From Comamonadaceae bacterium (lineage in GTDB: Bacteria; Pseudomonadota; Gammaproteobacteria; Burkholderiales; Burkholderiaceae_C): a stretch of 64,000 nt of DNA. Below the pieces are notes generated by a model. That model searched no databases. It was not told the DNA's origin and saw only the letters and a list, made by a program, of their open reading frames with translations. Every line of letters starts with the position of its first letter. The stretch's first letter is position 1. The stretch is taken from contig JAACZV010000024.1 in the NCBI GenBank assembly GCA_009996515.1, forward strand, positions 1 to 64,000, given 5' to 3'. Positions 43,370 through 58,512 of this stretch are shown here, piece after piece. The position numbers and the translations under genes are program-made.

Positions 43370-44236
43370 ATGCTGCAGATGGAAAACGTCGTCAAGACCT
43401 TTGGCCAGCACAACGCGGTGGACGGCGTGTCGCTGCGGCTGGAGCCCGGCGTGGTCGGGCTGATCGGCCACAACGGCGCCGGCAAGAGCACGCTGATGCA
43501 GATGCTGGCCACGCTGATGCGGCCCACGAGCGGGCGCATCCTGCTGGACGGGCAGGACATCGTCGCCAGACCCGAGCTGATGCGCCGCCGCCTGGGCTAT
43601 CTGCCGCAGGACTTCGGCGTCTATCCGCATCTGACGGCGCTGGAGTTCCTGCAGTACTTCGCGGCCCTCAAGGGCGTGCGTGACCGCCGCCGCCTGCACG
43701 AGATGCTGGAGCTGGTAAACCTGCACGAGCAGGCCTCGCGGCCGGCGGCCGGCTTCTCCGGCGGCATGCGCCAGCGCCTGGGCATCGCGCAGGCGCTGCT
43801 GGGCGACCCCGACGTGCTCATCGTCGACGAGCCCACCGCCGGCCTGGACCCCGAGGAGCGGCTGCGCCTGCGCCATCTGCTGGGCGACCTGGGGCGGCAG
43901 CGCCTGGTCATCGTGTCCACCCACATCGTGTCCGATGTCGAGAACATGGCCACCCGCCTGGCCATCCTGCGCCAGGGCCGGCTGCTGGCCTTCGAGGCGC
44001 CGGACGCCGTGCTTGCGCGCGCCGCGGGGCGGGTCTGGACGGCGCTGCTGGCGCCGGCCGCCTACGAAGCCCTGCGCGGCCGCGTGCAGGTGCTGCAGGC
44101 CCAGCCCCAGGGCGGCCGCGTGCAGGTGCGCATGGCCCATGCGTTGCGACCCTGCGCCGAGGCCGAGCCGGCCCAGGCCAGCCTGGAGGAGGCGCTGATG
44201 GCCCAGCCGGATGCCGACGCGCGGGTGGCGGCATGA
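43370..44236 (+). CDS. ABC-2-type transporter ATP-binding protein
   Basis: 288 residues. Walker A GHNGAGKST, signature FSGGMRQR, Walker B VLIVDEP and the H-loop THI are all intact. It powers the permease encoded next (ATGA overlap). AGGAGG sits 5 nt before the ATG at 43370, an unusually strong ribosome site here; an internal ATG at 43379 is less likely. The exported substrate is unknown. Confidence 0.9.
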   Translation: MLQMENVVKTFGQHNAVDGVSLRLEPGVVGLIGHNGAGKSTLMQMLATLMRPTSGRILLDGQDIVARPELMRRRLGYLPQDFGVYPHLTALEFLQYFAALKGVRDRRRLHEMLELVNLHEQASRPAAGFSGGMRQRLGIAQALLGDPDVLIVDEPTAGLDPEERLRLRHLLGDLGRQRLVIVSTHIVSDVENMATRLAILRQGRLLAFEAPDAVLARAAGRVWTALLAPAAYEALRGRVQVLQAQPQGGRVQVRMAHALRPCAEAEPAQASLEEALMAQPDADARVAA

Positions 44237-45804
44237 GCACCGGCCTCTACCAGGCCCTGGTGCTGAACGAGTGGCGGCTGCGCAGCCGCCGCGCCAGCAG
44301 CCTCGTCATCCTGCTGGCCGTCGTGGCCATCAGCTGGCTGATGGTGCTGGACCCGCAGACCGGCAAGGCCATGATGGTCGTGAACCGGCAGCGCCTCGCC
44401 TATGACAGCCAGGCGCTGGCCTTCGGCACCAGCCTGATCGCCGCGCTGCTGTTCGGGCTGGCGGGCTTCTACCTCGCGCGTGGCCGCAGTCAGCAGGACT
44501 TGCGCCATGGCACCGCCGCCGTGCTGGCGGCCACGCCGGTGGCGAATGCCCAGCTGCTGGGTGCGCGCTGGCTGGGGGCCTTCGGCTTTCTGCTGTCGCT
44601 GGGCGCGGCGCTGATGCTGACCATCTGGGTGCTGCAGCTGGTGCGCGGCGAGGGGGCGCTGCAGCCGCTGCCCTATCTGCAGATGCTGCTGCTGGGCCTG
44701 GCGCCGGGGCTGATGCTGTGCGCCAGCCTGGCCGTGCTGGCCGACGCCTGGGCGCCGCTGATGGGCCGGCGCGGCGACCTGCTGTACTGGGCGCTGTGGC
44801 TGCTGCAGTTCGCCTTCATCCCGGCGTCGCTGGGGGAGGGCGCCATCCGGCTGAGCGGCTGGCAGGTGTTCGACATCGGCGGCGTGTCGCCGCTGCTGGT
44901 GGGCCTGAGCACGCTGCTGGACGTGCGCCACGTCAACGTCGGCGGAGGGAGCTTCGATGCTGCGCTGCCGGTGCTGCAGATGCCGGCCGGCCTGTGGAGC
45001 CGCGAGCTGGTGGCGCTGCGGCTGGGGTCCATGATGCTGGCCCTGCTGCCGCTGCTGCCCGCGGTGCTGCTGTTCCACCGCTATGCACCCGAGCGCGTGC
45101 AGCCGCGCAGCGCCACGGGCCGCTGGCGGCGGGCGCTGCACGGGCTGCTGCAGCCGCTGCTGCGCCCCTTCAGCCGGGCGCTGGGCCTGCCGATGAGCGC
45201 GGCATCCCGGCTGCCCGGCGTCCCGGGGCGCTGGCTGGCGGACCTGGGTCTGCTGCTGCTCAGCCAGCCGCTGCTGGCGCTGGCGATGGAAGCTGGCGCG
45301 CTGGCCTGCGCCGTCGCGCCCTTGCACCTCGTGCCGGGGCTGCTGGCCGCGACGCTGTGCGCCTGGGGCCTCGCGATCGCGGACATCAGCTCGCGCGATT
45401 TGCAAAGCGGCACGCTGGGCCTGGCCAGTGCCCTGCCCGGCGGGGCGCGGGAGCGCGGCTGGCGGCAGGCGCTGGCGGCCCTGGGCCTGGGGCTGCTGCT
45501 GGCCGCGCCGGCGCTGCTGCGTGGTGCCGCCGCAGCGCCGCTGGCGGCGCTGGCCTGCGTGGCCGGCCTGCTGTTCCTCAGCGTGGCCGCCACGCTGCTG
45601 GGCCGGCTGACCCAGGGCCCGCGCACCTTCCTGGCGCTGTTCCTGTTCGCGCTCTACCTGGACCTGCAGCGCACCGGCGTGCCGGCGCTGGACCTGCTGG
45701 GGCTGGTGGGGGACGCCAGCGCGGCCAGCGTGGCGGGCTATGCGCTGGCGGGCGCGCTGGGCTTCGCGGCGCTGCTCGCCCGGCCCTGGCCGCGTCGGGG
45801 CTGA
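44233..45804 (+). CDS. ABC-2-type transporter permease
   Basis: 523 residues. A short cytosolic start (LNEWRLRSRR) is followed by about 12 hydrophobic segments in two halves, with an Arg-rich loop around 290-310. The organisation matches ABC-2 permeases of about 500 residues. Together with the preceding ATPase it should form an exporter. No dedicated accessory gene is nearby, so the substrate is not predicted. Confidence 0.8.
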   Translation: MSTGLYQALVLNEWRLRSRRASSLVILLAVVAISWLMVLDPQTGKAMMVVNRQRLAYDSQALAFGTSLIAALLFGLAGFYLARGRSQQDLRHGTAAVLAATPVANAQLLGARWLGAFGFLLSLGAALMLTIWVLQLVRGEGALQPLPYLQMLLLGLAPGLMLCASLAVLADAWAPLMGRRGDLLYWALWLLQFAFIPASLGEGAIRLSGWQVFDIGGVSPLLVGLSTLLDVRHVNVGGGSFDAALPVLQMPAGLWSRELVALRLGSMMLALLPLLPAVLLFHRYAPERVQPRSATGRWRRALHGLLQPLLRPFSRALGLPMSAASRLPGVPGRWLADLGLLLLSQPLLALAMEAGALACAVAPLHLVPGLLAATLCAWGLAIADISSRDLQSGTLGLASALPGGARERGWRQALAALGLGLLLAAPALLRGAAAAPLAALACVAGLLFLSVAATLLGRLTQGPRTFLALFLFALYLDLQRTGVPALDLLGLVGDASAASVAGYALAGALGFAALLARPWPRRG

Positions 45805-45860
45805 GGCGATGGCCCCGGCCGGTGGCGCGGCGGCCGGAACGGGCGCAAGATGGCCGGGCC

Positions 45861-46373
45861 ATGCGCGCCGTCCTCGCCTCCTCGCTGCTGCTTTGCGGGC
45901 TGCTGTCCGTGCGGGGCGGCGCCGCCGCGCCGGCCGAGGCGTTGCCGCGCTCGCCCGCCTGCCATGCAGCGCTGCAGGCGCTGGAGCAGGCCGAGGACGC
46001 CATCGCCGCGACGGCGGCCGCATCGGCGCCGCAGCCGCAGCGGCAGCACGAGGTCGCGGCCCGCCTGCGGCCGCTGCGCCAGCGCGTGGCTGATGCCTGC
46101 CTGGGCGGGCTGACGACATCGCCGCCGCCGTCCCAGCACACCTGGAGCGCGCCCACGCTGCCGGCCCGGCCCGGCGTGACGCGGCCATCGCTGCCCGCCG
46201 CGCCTGCGGTCACCGTGCCGCTGCCACGCTTCGAGCCCCCCGTCACGGTGACGCACTGCAATGCGGCGGCCTGCTTCACCAGCGAGGGGTCCACGCTGAT
46301 CCGTTTGGGCCCCACGTTGGTCGGGCCGCGCGGCAGCTGCACGGTGCAGGGTAGCTTCGTACGCTGCCCCTGA
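45861..46373 (+). CDS. Small exported protein of unknown function
   Basis: 170 residues with a signal peptide (VLASSLLLCGLLSVRGGAAA). The mature part has a helical region (about 30-80), a Pro-rich linker and a C-terminal Cys-containing segment (HCNAAACFTSEGS, GSCTVQGSFVRC) that could form disulfides. I recognise no family. It begins 56 nt after the ABC permease and may be unrelated to it. It is convergent with the UvrA-like gene. Confidence 0.6.
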   Translation: MRAVLASSLLLCGLLSVRGGAAAPAEALPRSPACHAALQALEQAEDAIAATAAASAPQPQRQHEVAARLRPLRQRVADACLGGLTTSPPPSQHTWSAPTLPARPGVTRPSLPAAPAVTVPLPRFEPPVTVTHCNAAACFTSEGSTLIRLGPTLVGPRGSCTVQGSFVRCP

Positions 46374-46471
46374 GGCCGCAGCATGGCGCCGGCCCCGGTC
46401 GCAAACGCCCGGCCTGTGTCGTCCCGGGGGGCGAGCACGGCCCGCCGAGCGCCGCCGGTTCCGGTTCGAGA

Positions 46472-48850
<2,379 letters not shown>

Positions 48851-48853
48851 CGG

Positions 48854-49264
48854 TCAGCGGCGCTCTTGAATGCGCAGCAGGTTGCCTGCCGGGTCGCGCA
48901 CGGCGCAGTCGCGCACGCCATAGGGCTGCAGCGTCGGTTCCTCGACGATCTCGGCATCGGCGGCCTGAAGCCTGGCAAACATGGCGTCCAGGTCGGCGGC
49001 GGCCAGGATGAGCATGCCGAACGTGCCCTTGGCCATCATTTCGGTGATGGTGCGGCGCTCGTCCTCGGTGATGCCGGGGGTGATGGCCGGCGGGTGCAGC
49101 ACGATGGAGGTGTCGGGCTGGCCGGCCGGGCCGACGGTGATCCAGCGCAGGCCGTTGTAGCCCACGTCGTTGCGCACCTCGAAGCCCAGCAGGTCGCGGT
49201 AGAAGGCGAGGGCGGCCTCGGGGTCGGTCTGGGGCAGGAAGCTGGCGTGGATGCTGAGGTCCAT
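48854..49264 (-). CDS. VOC-superfamily protein
   Basis: 136 residues. LPQTDPEAALAFYRDLLGFEVRNDVGY and the final GVRDCAVRDPAGNLLRIQ are typical of bleomycin-resistance/dioxygenase-like VOC proteins. The start is the ATG at 49264, with GGAGA about 9 nt upstream; a longer frame adds unrelated residues. It lies directly upstream of the UvrA-like gene and 40 nt downstream of an AraC-type regulator, which may control both. Confidence 0.82.
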   Translation of the reverse strand: MDLSIHASFLPQTDPEAALAFYRDLLGFEVRNDVGYNGLRWITVGPAGQPDTSIVLHPPAITPGITEDERRTITEMMAKGTFGMLILAAADLDAMFARLQAADAEIVEEPTLQPYGVRDCAVRDPAGNLLRIQERR

Positions 49265-49304
49265 GGCGGGGTCTCCGTCGAATCGTTGAGCCATGGCGGG
49301 CAGT

Positions 49305-49748
49305 CTAGGTTTTGCCCGACGCCGGCGCTTCTCGATTCCTGACCGGTTTGGTGACCTGGCGTGCCACGCAGGCCGGCATGCCCTGCGTCGCGTGAGCCTG
49401 CTCGCGCCGGTAGACGCTGGGCGGCTGGCCCACCAGCTCGGTGAAACGCGTGCTGAACGTGCCCAGCGAGGAACAGCCCACCGCGAAGCAGACCTCGGTG
49501 ACGCTCAGGTCGCCGCGGCGCAGCAAGGCCATGGCGCGCTCGATGCGGCGCGTCATCAGATAGCTGTAGACCGATTCGCCATAGGCCAGCCGGAACTGCC
49601 GGCTCAGGTGGCCGCCCGACATGTGCACGCCGCGGGCCAGCGCGTCGACGTCCAGCGCTTCAGCGTACTCGCGGTCGATGCGGTCGCGCACGCGGCGCAG
49701 CCGCGCCAGGTCGCGCAGCTGCAGTTCGGAGCCGGGCCTCAGGGTCAT
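49305..49748 (-). CDS. AraC-family transcriptional regulator (DNA-binding domain only)
   Basis: 147 residues, mainly a helix-turn-helix pair: YAEALDVDALARGVHMSGGHLSRQFRLAYGESVYSYLMTRRI and SVTEVCFAVGCSSLGTFSTRFTELVG, the two AraC HTH motifs. There is no separate sensing domain, as in small AraC proteins that pair with a VOC gene. It likely regulates the downstream VOC/UvrA-like genes. Confidence 0.88.
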   Translation of the reverse strand: MTLRPGSELQLRDLARLRRVRDRIDREYAEALDVDALARGVHMSGGHLSRQFRLAYGESVYSYLMTRRIERAMALLRRGDLSVTEVCFAVGCSSLGTFSTRFTELVGQPPSVYRREQAHATQGMPACVARQVTKPVRNREAPASGKT

Positions 49749-49792
49749 GCCGGCATGCTGCCATGCTTCGGCGAGTGTTCGCGAGCGGCCGA

Positions 49793-50485
49793 TCAGCCGG
49801 CGCGGCGGGCGTCGAGCTGGGCGCGCAGCTCCGCGACCTCGGCGGCCAGATTGTCGCGGGCCGTGGTGGCGCCCACCAGTTCCATCTCGGCGGCCAGGCG
49901 TGCGTCGGACACGGCCGCCGAGTTCGCGACCTGGCGCTCCAGCTGCTGGCGCAGGTCGGCGAGCTGGGCGTCCTTGCCCTCGATGGCCAGCTGGTCCTTG
50001 GCCTTGCCGACCAGCGCGTCGGACGCGATGTCGCGCGCATGGCGCAGCTCTATCGTCAGCCGCTCCACGCTGGCCTCGCGTTCCGCCAGCCTGGCCAGCG
50101 CCTGGTCGCGCTCGGTCGTGAGCTGGGCCAGCCGGGCATCCAGTTCGTCGCACTGGGCCTGGGCCTGCTCGTTGGACTGCAGCAGCGCCGCCAGGTCGGT
50201 TTCGGTCTGCGCCAGGCGCTCGCGCACGCGTCCGGCGGCGTCCTCGGCCAGCTGCCTTGCCCAACTGCCCAGCGCGGCCGTCAGCGCCGCCGGCAGCTCC
50301 GTGTCCAGCGCCGGTTCGGGCTGGCCCTGGGCGCCGCGCCAGGCCGTCAGGTGCTGATGCAGGGCCTGCACGGACGCCGTGCCCAGCGCGCCGCGCAAGC
50401 CGTCCAGGGTCACCGGCTTGCCTTCGCTCGCCAGGCCCTGGGCCGCGGCGGCAACTTCTTCGAATGTGATGTCTTGGCCTGCCAT
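49793..50485 (-). CDS. KfrA-like DNA-binding coiled-coil protein
   Basis: 230 residues. The N-terminal domain (about 1-60; DITFEEVAAAAQGLASEGKPVTLDGLRGALG) matches the KfrA N-terminal DNA-binding type. Residues about 90-228 are a long coiled coil (DELDARLAQLTTERDQALARL and onward). KfrA proteins are best known from plasmids, where they bind DNA and form filaments, but chromosomal members occur. There is no plasmid gene nearby. The ATG at 50485 is the natural start. Confidence 0.8.
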   Translation of the reverse strand: MAGQDITFEEVAAAAQGLASEGKPVTLDGLRGALGTASVQALHQHLTAWRGAQGQPEPALDTELPAALTAALGSWARQLAEDAAGRVRERLAQTETDLAALLQSNEQAQAQCDELDARLAQLTTERDQALARLAEREASVERLTIELRHARDIASDALVGKAKDQLAIEGKDAQLADLRQQLERQVANSAAVSDARLAAEMELVGATTARDNLAAEVAELRAQLDARRAG

Positions 50486-50575
50486 GTCGTCTTCCAGTCA
50501 GGAGCGGGCGGTCCATGCCGCCCAGCTCCCCAGCGGAAGGCGACCGCCCCGGGGCGTTTCTTAAATGCCGGCCGG

Positions 50576-50655
50576 CTCAGGCGGCGAGCAGCTGGCGCGG
50601 CACCTCGCCGCGCGGTCGCGCGGCGATCAACATGACGGCAGGCCTGCCTGCGTCC

Positions 50656-50673
<18 letters not shown>
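50576..50673. repeat. 19-bp direct repeat at the acnA 3' end
   Basis: CTCAGGCGGCGAGCAGCTG occurs at 50576-50594 and again at 50655-50673, 79 bp apart. The second copy is the last codons and stop of acnA (QLLAA-stop on the minus strand); the first lies beyond the stop. The copy looks like a duplication of the gene's end. Confidence 0.75.
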
Positions 50674-53370
<2,697 letters not shown>

Positions 53371-53447
53371 GGTGGCTCCTTTACGATGCCGGGCCATTCT
53401 GGCGAGCTTGTCGTGACTTGTGTGAATTCCGCCGTTAGGACTCGGGC

Positions 53448-54797
53448 ATGACCGCCCCGTCCGCTCGCCCGCGCCTGTTCTCGCTGACCTGGCCGCTGCT
53501 GCTGGAGCTACTGCTGGGCATAGGCTTAGGCGTCATCGGCACGGCGCTGGCTGCCCGGCTGTCGGATGACAGCGGCGCCGCCTTCGGCCTGGCCAACCAG
53601 ATCTTTGCCGCGCTGTTCGTGCTGTTCCGTGTCATCGGCGCCGGCGTCAGCGTGGCCGTCACGCAGGCGCTGGGTGCCGGCCGGCGCGACCAGGCCGACG
53701 CCGTGGCCCGCGCCACCGTGGGTGCCAGCACCTGGCTGGGCCTGGGTGGCGCCGGCGTGGCGCTGCTGGCCGCCGGGCCGCTGCTGCGGCTGGTGAACGC
53801 GCCGCCGGAGGTCGCGCCGCTGGCCGGCCTGTTGCTGCAGGCCCTGGCCCCGGCGCTGCTGATCGACGCACTGAACGCGACCATGGCCAGCGTCATGCGA
53901 GCCCATCTGCGCAGCCGCGAGGCGTTGATGGTGGTGGTGCTCATCCAGGTCGTCACGCTGGCCGTGGCCTTGCTGGCCATGCCCCATCTGGGCCTGGTCG
54001 GCTACGCGCTGGCCTGCCTGTGCGGGCGCGGCGTGGGCCTGGCGCTGCACATCCTGCTGTGGAAGAACCGGCTGAACCTGAGGCTGCAGCCGCATGACTG
54101 GTGGCGCCTCGTGCCCGCCCCGCTGGCGACGGTGCTGCATATCGGCATTCCCGGCGCGGCCGAGAACATTGGCTGGCGGCTGGCCTTCATGACCAGCCTG
54201 GCCGCCGTGGCCCAGCTGGGTGCTCTGGCGCTGGCCACCCATGCCTACACGATGCAGTTCCTGCATGTGATCCTCATCTTCGGCCTGGCCGTCGCCTTCG
54301 CGGTGGAGATCCTGGTGGGTCACCTGATCGGCGCCGGGGAGTTGCACGCCGCGCACCAGCTGGTGCGCAGGTCGCTGGGACTGGGCCTGGTCGTGGCCTT
54401 GGCGGTGTCCGGCAGCTTCGCGCTGGCGGGGCCCTGGCTGCTGAGGCAGTTCACGGCGGACCCGCGCATCATCGAACTGGGCTGCACGCTGCTGTGGTGG
54501 ACGGTGCTGGTGGAGCCCGGGCGGGTCTTCAACATGGTGGTCATCAACGCGCTGCGCGCCACGGGCGACGCCCGCTACCCCGTGATCGCGGGCGCCGCCT
54601 CCATGGTGCTGGTGCTGGCCGGGGGCAGCTGGCTGCTGGGCGTACACCTGGGCTGGGGCCTGGTCGGCGTGTGGATTGCCTATGCTGCCGACGAATGGAT
54701 ACGAGGCCTCCTGATGTGGCGCCGTTGGGCGACACTGGGATGGTTGCCCCATGCCCGGGCGGCGCACCGCAAGCTGCGCCGCGCCCGGGCCGGGTGA
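53448..54797 (+). CDS. MATE-family efflux transporter
   Basis: 449 residues with about 12 hydrophobic helices. MATE-type halves: [37 protein letters not shown] and the second half near [30 protein letters not shown]. It exports drugs or metabolites in exchange for Na+ or H+. The start is the ATG at 53448. No local regulator indicates the substrate. Confidence 0.88.
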   Translation: MTAPSARPRLFSLTWPLLLELLLGIGLGVIGTALAARLSDDSGAAFGLANQIFAALFVLFRVIGAGVSVAVTQALGAGRRDQADAVARATVGASTWLGLGGAGVALLAAGPLLRLVNAPPEVAPLAGLLLQALAPALLIDALNATMASVMRAHLRSREALMVVVLIQVVTLAVALLAMPHLGLVGYALACLCGRGVGLALHILLWKNRLNLRLQPHDWWRLVPAPLATVLHIGIPGAAENIGWRLAFMTSLAAVAQLGALALATHAYTMQFLHVILIFGLAVAFAVEILVGHLIGAGELHAAHQLVRRSLGLGLVVALAVSGSFALAGPWLLRQFTADPRIIELGCTLLWWTVLVEPGRVFNMVVINALRATGDARYPVIAGAASMVLVLAGGSWLLGVHLGWGLVGVWIAYAADEWIRGLLMWRRWATLGWLPHARAAHRKLRRARAG

Positions 54798-54838
54798 ATC
54801 GGTATTTTCCTAGCCAGTAAAACTTGAGGGATGTTTTC

Positions 54839-54844
54839 TACAAT
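54839..54844 (+). promoter_or_regulatory. Candidate -10 element for the nucleoside operon
   Basis: TACAAT, a 5/6 match, 31 nt upstream of the binding-protein ATG (54876); a predicted start near 54851 would leave a 25-nt leader. No good -35 lies 16-18 nt upstream (AGTAAA), so an activator or weak basal activity is possible. Its position supports the ATG at 54876 rather than 54831. Confidence 0.35.
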
Positions 54845-54875
54845 GCGCCCCTTTCGCCTTGCCCAAGCCAATCCC

Positions 54876-55853
54876 ATGAAGTCTTCTCTGCCCCGCCTTG
54901 CCGCCCTGGCCCTGCTGGCCGGCTCCGCACTGGCCCAGGCCCAGCAGCCCGCGGTGATCTTTGACATGGGCGGCAAATTCGACAAATCCTTCAACCAGGC
55001 CGGCTACCAGGGCGCCGAGCGCTGGAAGAAGGAGAGCGGCAAGACCTATCTCGAGTTCGAGATCAGCAACGACACCCAGCGCGTGCAGGCCCTGCGCCGC
55101 ATGGCCGAACGTGGCGCCAGCCCCATCATCAGCATCGGCTTCGCCCAGGCCTCGGCGCTGCAGCAGGTGGCCAAGGACTTCCCCAAGACCCGCTTCGCCA
55201 TCATCGACGCCAAGGTGGACTTGCCCAATGTGCAGTCGGTGCTGTTCAAGGAGCAGGAGGGCAGCTATCTGGTCGGTGCCATGGCGGCGCTGGTCAGCAA
55301 GACCGGCAAGGTCGGCTTCGTCGGCGGCATGGACATCCCGCTGATCCGCAAGTTCCAGTGCGGCTACGAGCAGGGCGCCAAGGCGACCAATCCCAAGATC
55401 GAGATCTTCTCGAACATGACCGGCACCACGTCCACGGCCTGGAACGACCCGACCCGCGGCGGCGAGCTGGCCAAGGCCCAGTTCGCCAAGGGCTCGGACA
55501 TCGTCTTCGCCGCCGCGGGCGGCACCGGCGTGGGCGTCTACCAGGCGGCCAAGGACGCTGGCAAGCTCGCCATCGGCGTCGACAGCAACCAGAACCACCT
55601 GCAGCCCGGCACCATGCTGACCTCCATGGTCAAGGGCGTGGACGTGGCCGTCTACAACGTGCTCAAGGGCTGGAAGCCGGGCGTTCAGGTGCTGGGCCTG
55701 AGGGAAGACGGCGTGAACTATGCGCTGGATCAGAACAACGCCAAGCTCATCACCCCGGCGTTGAAGGCCAAGGTCGACGCGATCAAGGCCGACATCATTG
55801 CGGGCAAGGTGAAGGTGGCCGACTACATGGCCGGCGACGCCTGCAAGTTCTGA
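54876..55853 (+). CDS. BMP-family nucleoside-binding lipoprotein/periplasmic protein of an ABC importer
   Basis: 325 residues, signal peptide LAALALLAGSALAQA. BMP/Med/PnrA-type purine-nucleoside binding family: VIFDMGGKFDKSFNQAGYQG, IISIGFAQASALQQVA, AAGGTGVGVYQAAKD and AIGVDSNQNHLQPG. The signal peptide has no evident lipobox Cys, so it may be soluble in the periplasm. It should feed nucleosides to the ATPase and permeases downstream. Confidence 0.92.
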   Translation: MKSSLPRLAALALLAGSALAQAQQPAVIFDMGGKFDKSFNQAGYQGAERWKKESGKTYLEFEISNDTQRVQALRRMAERGASPIISIGFAQASALQQVAKDFPKTRFAIIDAKVDLPNVQSVLFKEQEGSYLVGAMAALVSKTGKVGFVGGMDIPLIRKFQCGYEQGAKATNPKIEIFSNMTGTTSTAWNDPTRGGELAKAQFAKGSDIVFAAAGGTGVGVYQAAKDAGKLAIGVDSNQNHLQPGTMLTSMVKGVDVAVYNVLKGWKPGVQVLGLREDGVNYALDQNNAKLITPALKAKVDAIKADIIAGKVKVADYMAGDACKF

Positions 55854-55861
55854 GCGGCGTC

Positions 55862-57403
55862 GTGAGCGCTTCTTCGCCCGCCGTCCGTCTGCGGGGCATT
55901 TCCAAGCGTTTTGGCGCCGTGCAGGCCAACCGCGAGGTGTCGTTCGACATCGCCGCGGGCAGCGTGCATGGCCTGGTCGGCGAGAACGGCGCGGGCAAGA
56001 GCACGCTGATGGCCATCCTGTACGGCTACTACCACGCCGACTCGGGGAGCCTCGAGGTCAACGGCCAGCCCGTTCACATCGCCAACTCGCAGCAGGCCAT
56101 CCAGCTGGGCATAGGCATGGTCCACCAGCACTTCATGCTGGTGGACACGCTGACCTGCCTGGAGAACATCATGCTGGGCGCCGAGGGCGGCTTCTTCCTG
56201 AGCGCCGCCAAGGCCAGGGTGAGGGCGAAGCTGGAGGCGCTGATGGCCGAGACCGGCCTGCAGGTGCAGCTGGATGCGCGGGTGGGCGATCTGCCGGTGG
56301 GCGAGCTGCAGCGGCTGGAGATCCTGAAGGCGCTGTACCGCGGCGCCAAGATCCTGATCCTGGACGAGCCCACGGCGGTGCTGACGCCGCAGGAGACCGA
56401 CCAGCTCTTCGTCACGTTGCGCCGGCTGCAGCAGCTGGGCACCACGCTCATCCTCATCACGCACAAGCTGCGGGAAGTCATGAGCCTGTGCAGCGCCGTC
56501 ACGGTGATGCGCCAGGGCCAGGTCGTCGAGACGCGGCCCATCGCGCAGTGGAGCGAGGAGGCGCTGGCCGAGTCCATGGTGGGCCGCAAGGTCACGCTGG
56601 GCCGGCCCGAGGGCCTAGAAGTGCATGCCGGCGAGGTGAGGCTGCAGGCCTCGGGCCTGAACCTCAGGCATGCCAACGGCGTGCCGGCGCTGAAGGACGT
56701 CAGCCTGACGCTGAGGGCCGGCGAGATCGTCGGCGTGGCCGGCGTGTCGGGCAACGGTCAGAGCGAGCTGCTGGAAGTGCTGTCGGGCCTGCGCGCGCCC
56801 GAGGGCGGCCGCCTGGAGCTGGGCGGCCGGAGCTTCGCGCCGGAGGCCTGGCTGGACACGGCCCAGGCCCGCCCGCTGCGGCTGGCCCATGTGCCCGAGG
56901 ACCGCCATGCGGTGGGCCTGGTCATGAGCTTCCCGGCCTGGGAATCCGCCGTGCTGGGCTACCAGGGCCTGCCCAAGTACCGCCAGGGCGCGTCCATGAA
57001 CCATGCCGCGATGCGCGAGGCGACGCGGCAGATGCAGGAGCGCTTCGACGTGCGACCGCGCGACGAGAACCTGGGCTCCAGCAAATTCTCCGGTGGCAAC
57101 CAGCAGAAGCTCATCCTGGCGCGCGAGATCGGCGAACAGCCCAGCGTGCTGCTGGTGGGCCAGCCCACGCGCGGCGTGGACATCGGTGCCATCGAATTCA
57201 TCCACCATCAGTTGCGCGCGCTGCGCGACGCCGGCTGCGCGGTGCTGCTGGTCAGCAGCGAGCTGGACGAGATCCTGGCGCTGGCCGACCGCGTCGTCGT
57301 CATGAACGCCGGCCGCATCACCGGCGAACTGGCCATCGATGACTGCGACGAGCGCAGCCTGGGCCTGCTGATGGCCGCACAAGAAGAACGAGCCGCTGCA
57401 TGA
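55862..57403 (+). CDS. Nucleoside ABC importer ATP-binding protein (two ATPase domains)
   Basis: 513 residues with two fused ABC domains as in sugar/nucleoside importers. The first has Walker [10 protein letters not shown], a degenerate signature region ([12 protein letters not shown]) and [11 protein letters not shown]. The second has a modified Walker A (GVSGNGQSE) and signature FSGGNQQKL, which is normal for this class. The start is GTG at 55862, 8 nt after the binding-protein stop, without a strong ribosome site. It overlaps the first permease by ATGA. Confidence 0.92.
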   Translation: MSASSPAVRLRGISKRFGAVQANREVSFDIAAGSVHGLVGENGAGKSTLMAILYGYYHADSGSLEVNGQPVHIANSQQAIQLGIGMVHQHFMLVDTLTCLENIMLGAEGGFFLSAAKARVRAKLEALMAETGLQVQLDARVGDLPVGELQRLEILKALYRGAKILILDEPTAVLTPQETDQLFVTLRRLQQLGTTLILITHKLREVMSLCSAVTVMRQGQVVETRPIAQWSEEALAESMVGRKVTLGRPEGLEVHAGEVRLQASGLNLRHANGVPALKDVSLTLRAGEIVGVAGVSGNGQSELLEVLSGLRAPEGGRLELGGRSFAPEAWLDTAQARPLRLAHVPEDRHAVGLVMSFPAWESAVLGYQGLPKYRQGASMNHAAMREATRQMQERFDVRPRDENLGSSKFSGGNQQKLILAREIGEQPSVLLVGQPTRGVDIGAIEFIHHQLRALRDAGCAVLLVSSELDEILALADRVVVMNAGRITGELAIDDCDERSLGLLMAAQEERAAA

Positions 57404-58512
57404 GCCAGCCGATACAACTTCCCCGCTGGATAGACATCGGCCTGCTGCCGCTGTGGAACCTGTTCGTTGCGCTGATGGTGGCCGGCCTGGTCGTGCTCGT
57501 CATCGGCCACAGCCCGTGGCAGGCGCTGACGGTGCTGCTGGACGGCGCCCTGGGCAGCGTGCGCGGCCTGGGCTATTCGCTGTACTACGCGACCACCTTC
57601 ATCTTCACGGGGCTGGCGGTGGCGGTGGCCATCCATGCCGGCCTGTTCAACATCGGCGGCGAGGGCCAGGCGACGCTGGGCGGCGTGGGCGTGGCGCTGC
57701 TCGCGCTGTGGCTGGGCGCCAAGCTGCCGGCCGTGGTCATGCTGCCGCTGCTGGTGCTGGCCGCCGCCTGCTTCGGCATGCTGTGGGCGGCGCTGCCGGC
57801 CTATCTGCAGGCCTGGCGCGGCAGCCATGTCGTCATCACGACCATCATGTTCAACTTCCTGTCGGCCAGCCTGAACAGCTATCTGCTGGTGAACTGGCTG
57901 CGCCCGGCCGACAGCATGGCGGTGGAGTCCGCCGAGTTCGCCGAATCGGCGCGCATGCCGGCGCTGCACCAGATCGCCGCGTCCCTGGGCTATGAGCTGC
58001 CGTCCTCGCCGCTCAACCTCAGCCTGGTCCTTGCGCTGCTGGCCTGCGTCTTCGTCGGCTGGTTCCTGTGGAAGAGCGCCGCCGGCTATGCGGTGCGCGC
58101 CGTCGGCAGCGCGCCGCGCGCGGCCCATTACGCCGGCATCCGGCCGCGGGCCCAGATCATGCTGGCCATGGCCATCTCCGGCGCGCTGGCCGGCATGGTG
58201 GGCATCAACGAGATCTCCGGCGTGCAGGGCAAGCTGACGCTGGACTTCGTCGCCGGCGCGGGCTTCACCGGCATCGCCGTGTCGCTGATGGGGCGCAACC
58301 ATCCTGTCGGCATCATCCTGGCGTCGCTGCTGTTCGGCGTGCTCTACCAGGGCGGCGTCGAGGTGTCGTTCGAGCTGCAGGGCTTCTCGCGCGAGATGGT
58401 GGTCACGGCGCAAGGCCTGATCGTGCTGTTCTCCGGCGCGATGGCCACCGTCAGCGCGCCGCTGTTCGCCCGTGTCTACGCCAAGCTGAAGCGCCATGAG
58501 GGAGGCCGCTGA
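57400..58512 (+). CDS. Nucleoside ABC importer permease 1
   Basis: 370 residues with about 9 hydrophobic segments of the BPD_transp_2 type. GLFNIGGEGQATLGGVGVALLAL and the conserved EIS/GGAGFTGIAVSLMGRNHPVG segment are signature features of nucleoside permeases. It pairs with permease 2 to form the channel. The ATG lies in ATGA with the ATPase stop and its own stop overlaps permease 2 by TGATG. Confidence 0.9.
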   Translation: MSQPIQLPRWIDIGLLPLWNLFVALMVAGLVVLVIGHSPWQALTVLLDGALGSVRGLGYSLYYATTFIFTGLAVAVAIHAGLFNIGGEGQATLGGVGVALLALWLGAKLPAVVMLPLLVLAAACFGMLWAALPAYLQAWRGSHVVITTIMFNFLSASLNSYLLVNWLRPADSMAVESAEFAESARMPALHQIAASLGYELPSSPLNLSLVLALLACVFVGWFLWKSAAGYAVRAVGSAPRAAHYAGIRPRAQIMLAMAISGALAGMVGINEISGVQGKLTLDFVAGAGFTGIAVSLMGRNHPVGIILASLLFGVLYQGGVEVSFELQGFSREMVVTAQGLIVLFSGAMATVSAPLFARVYAKLKRHEGGR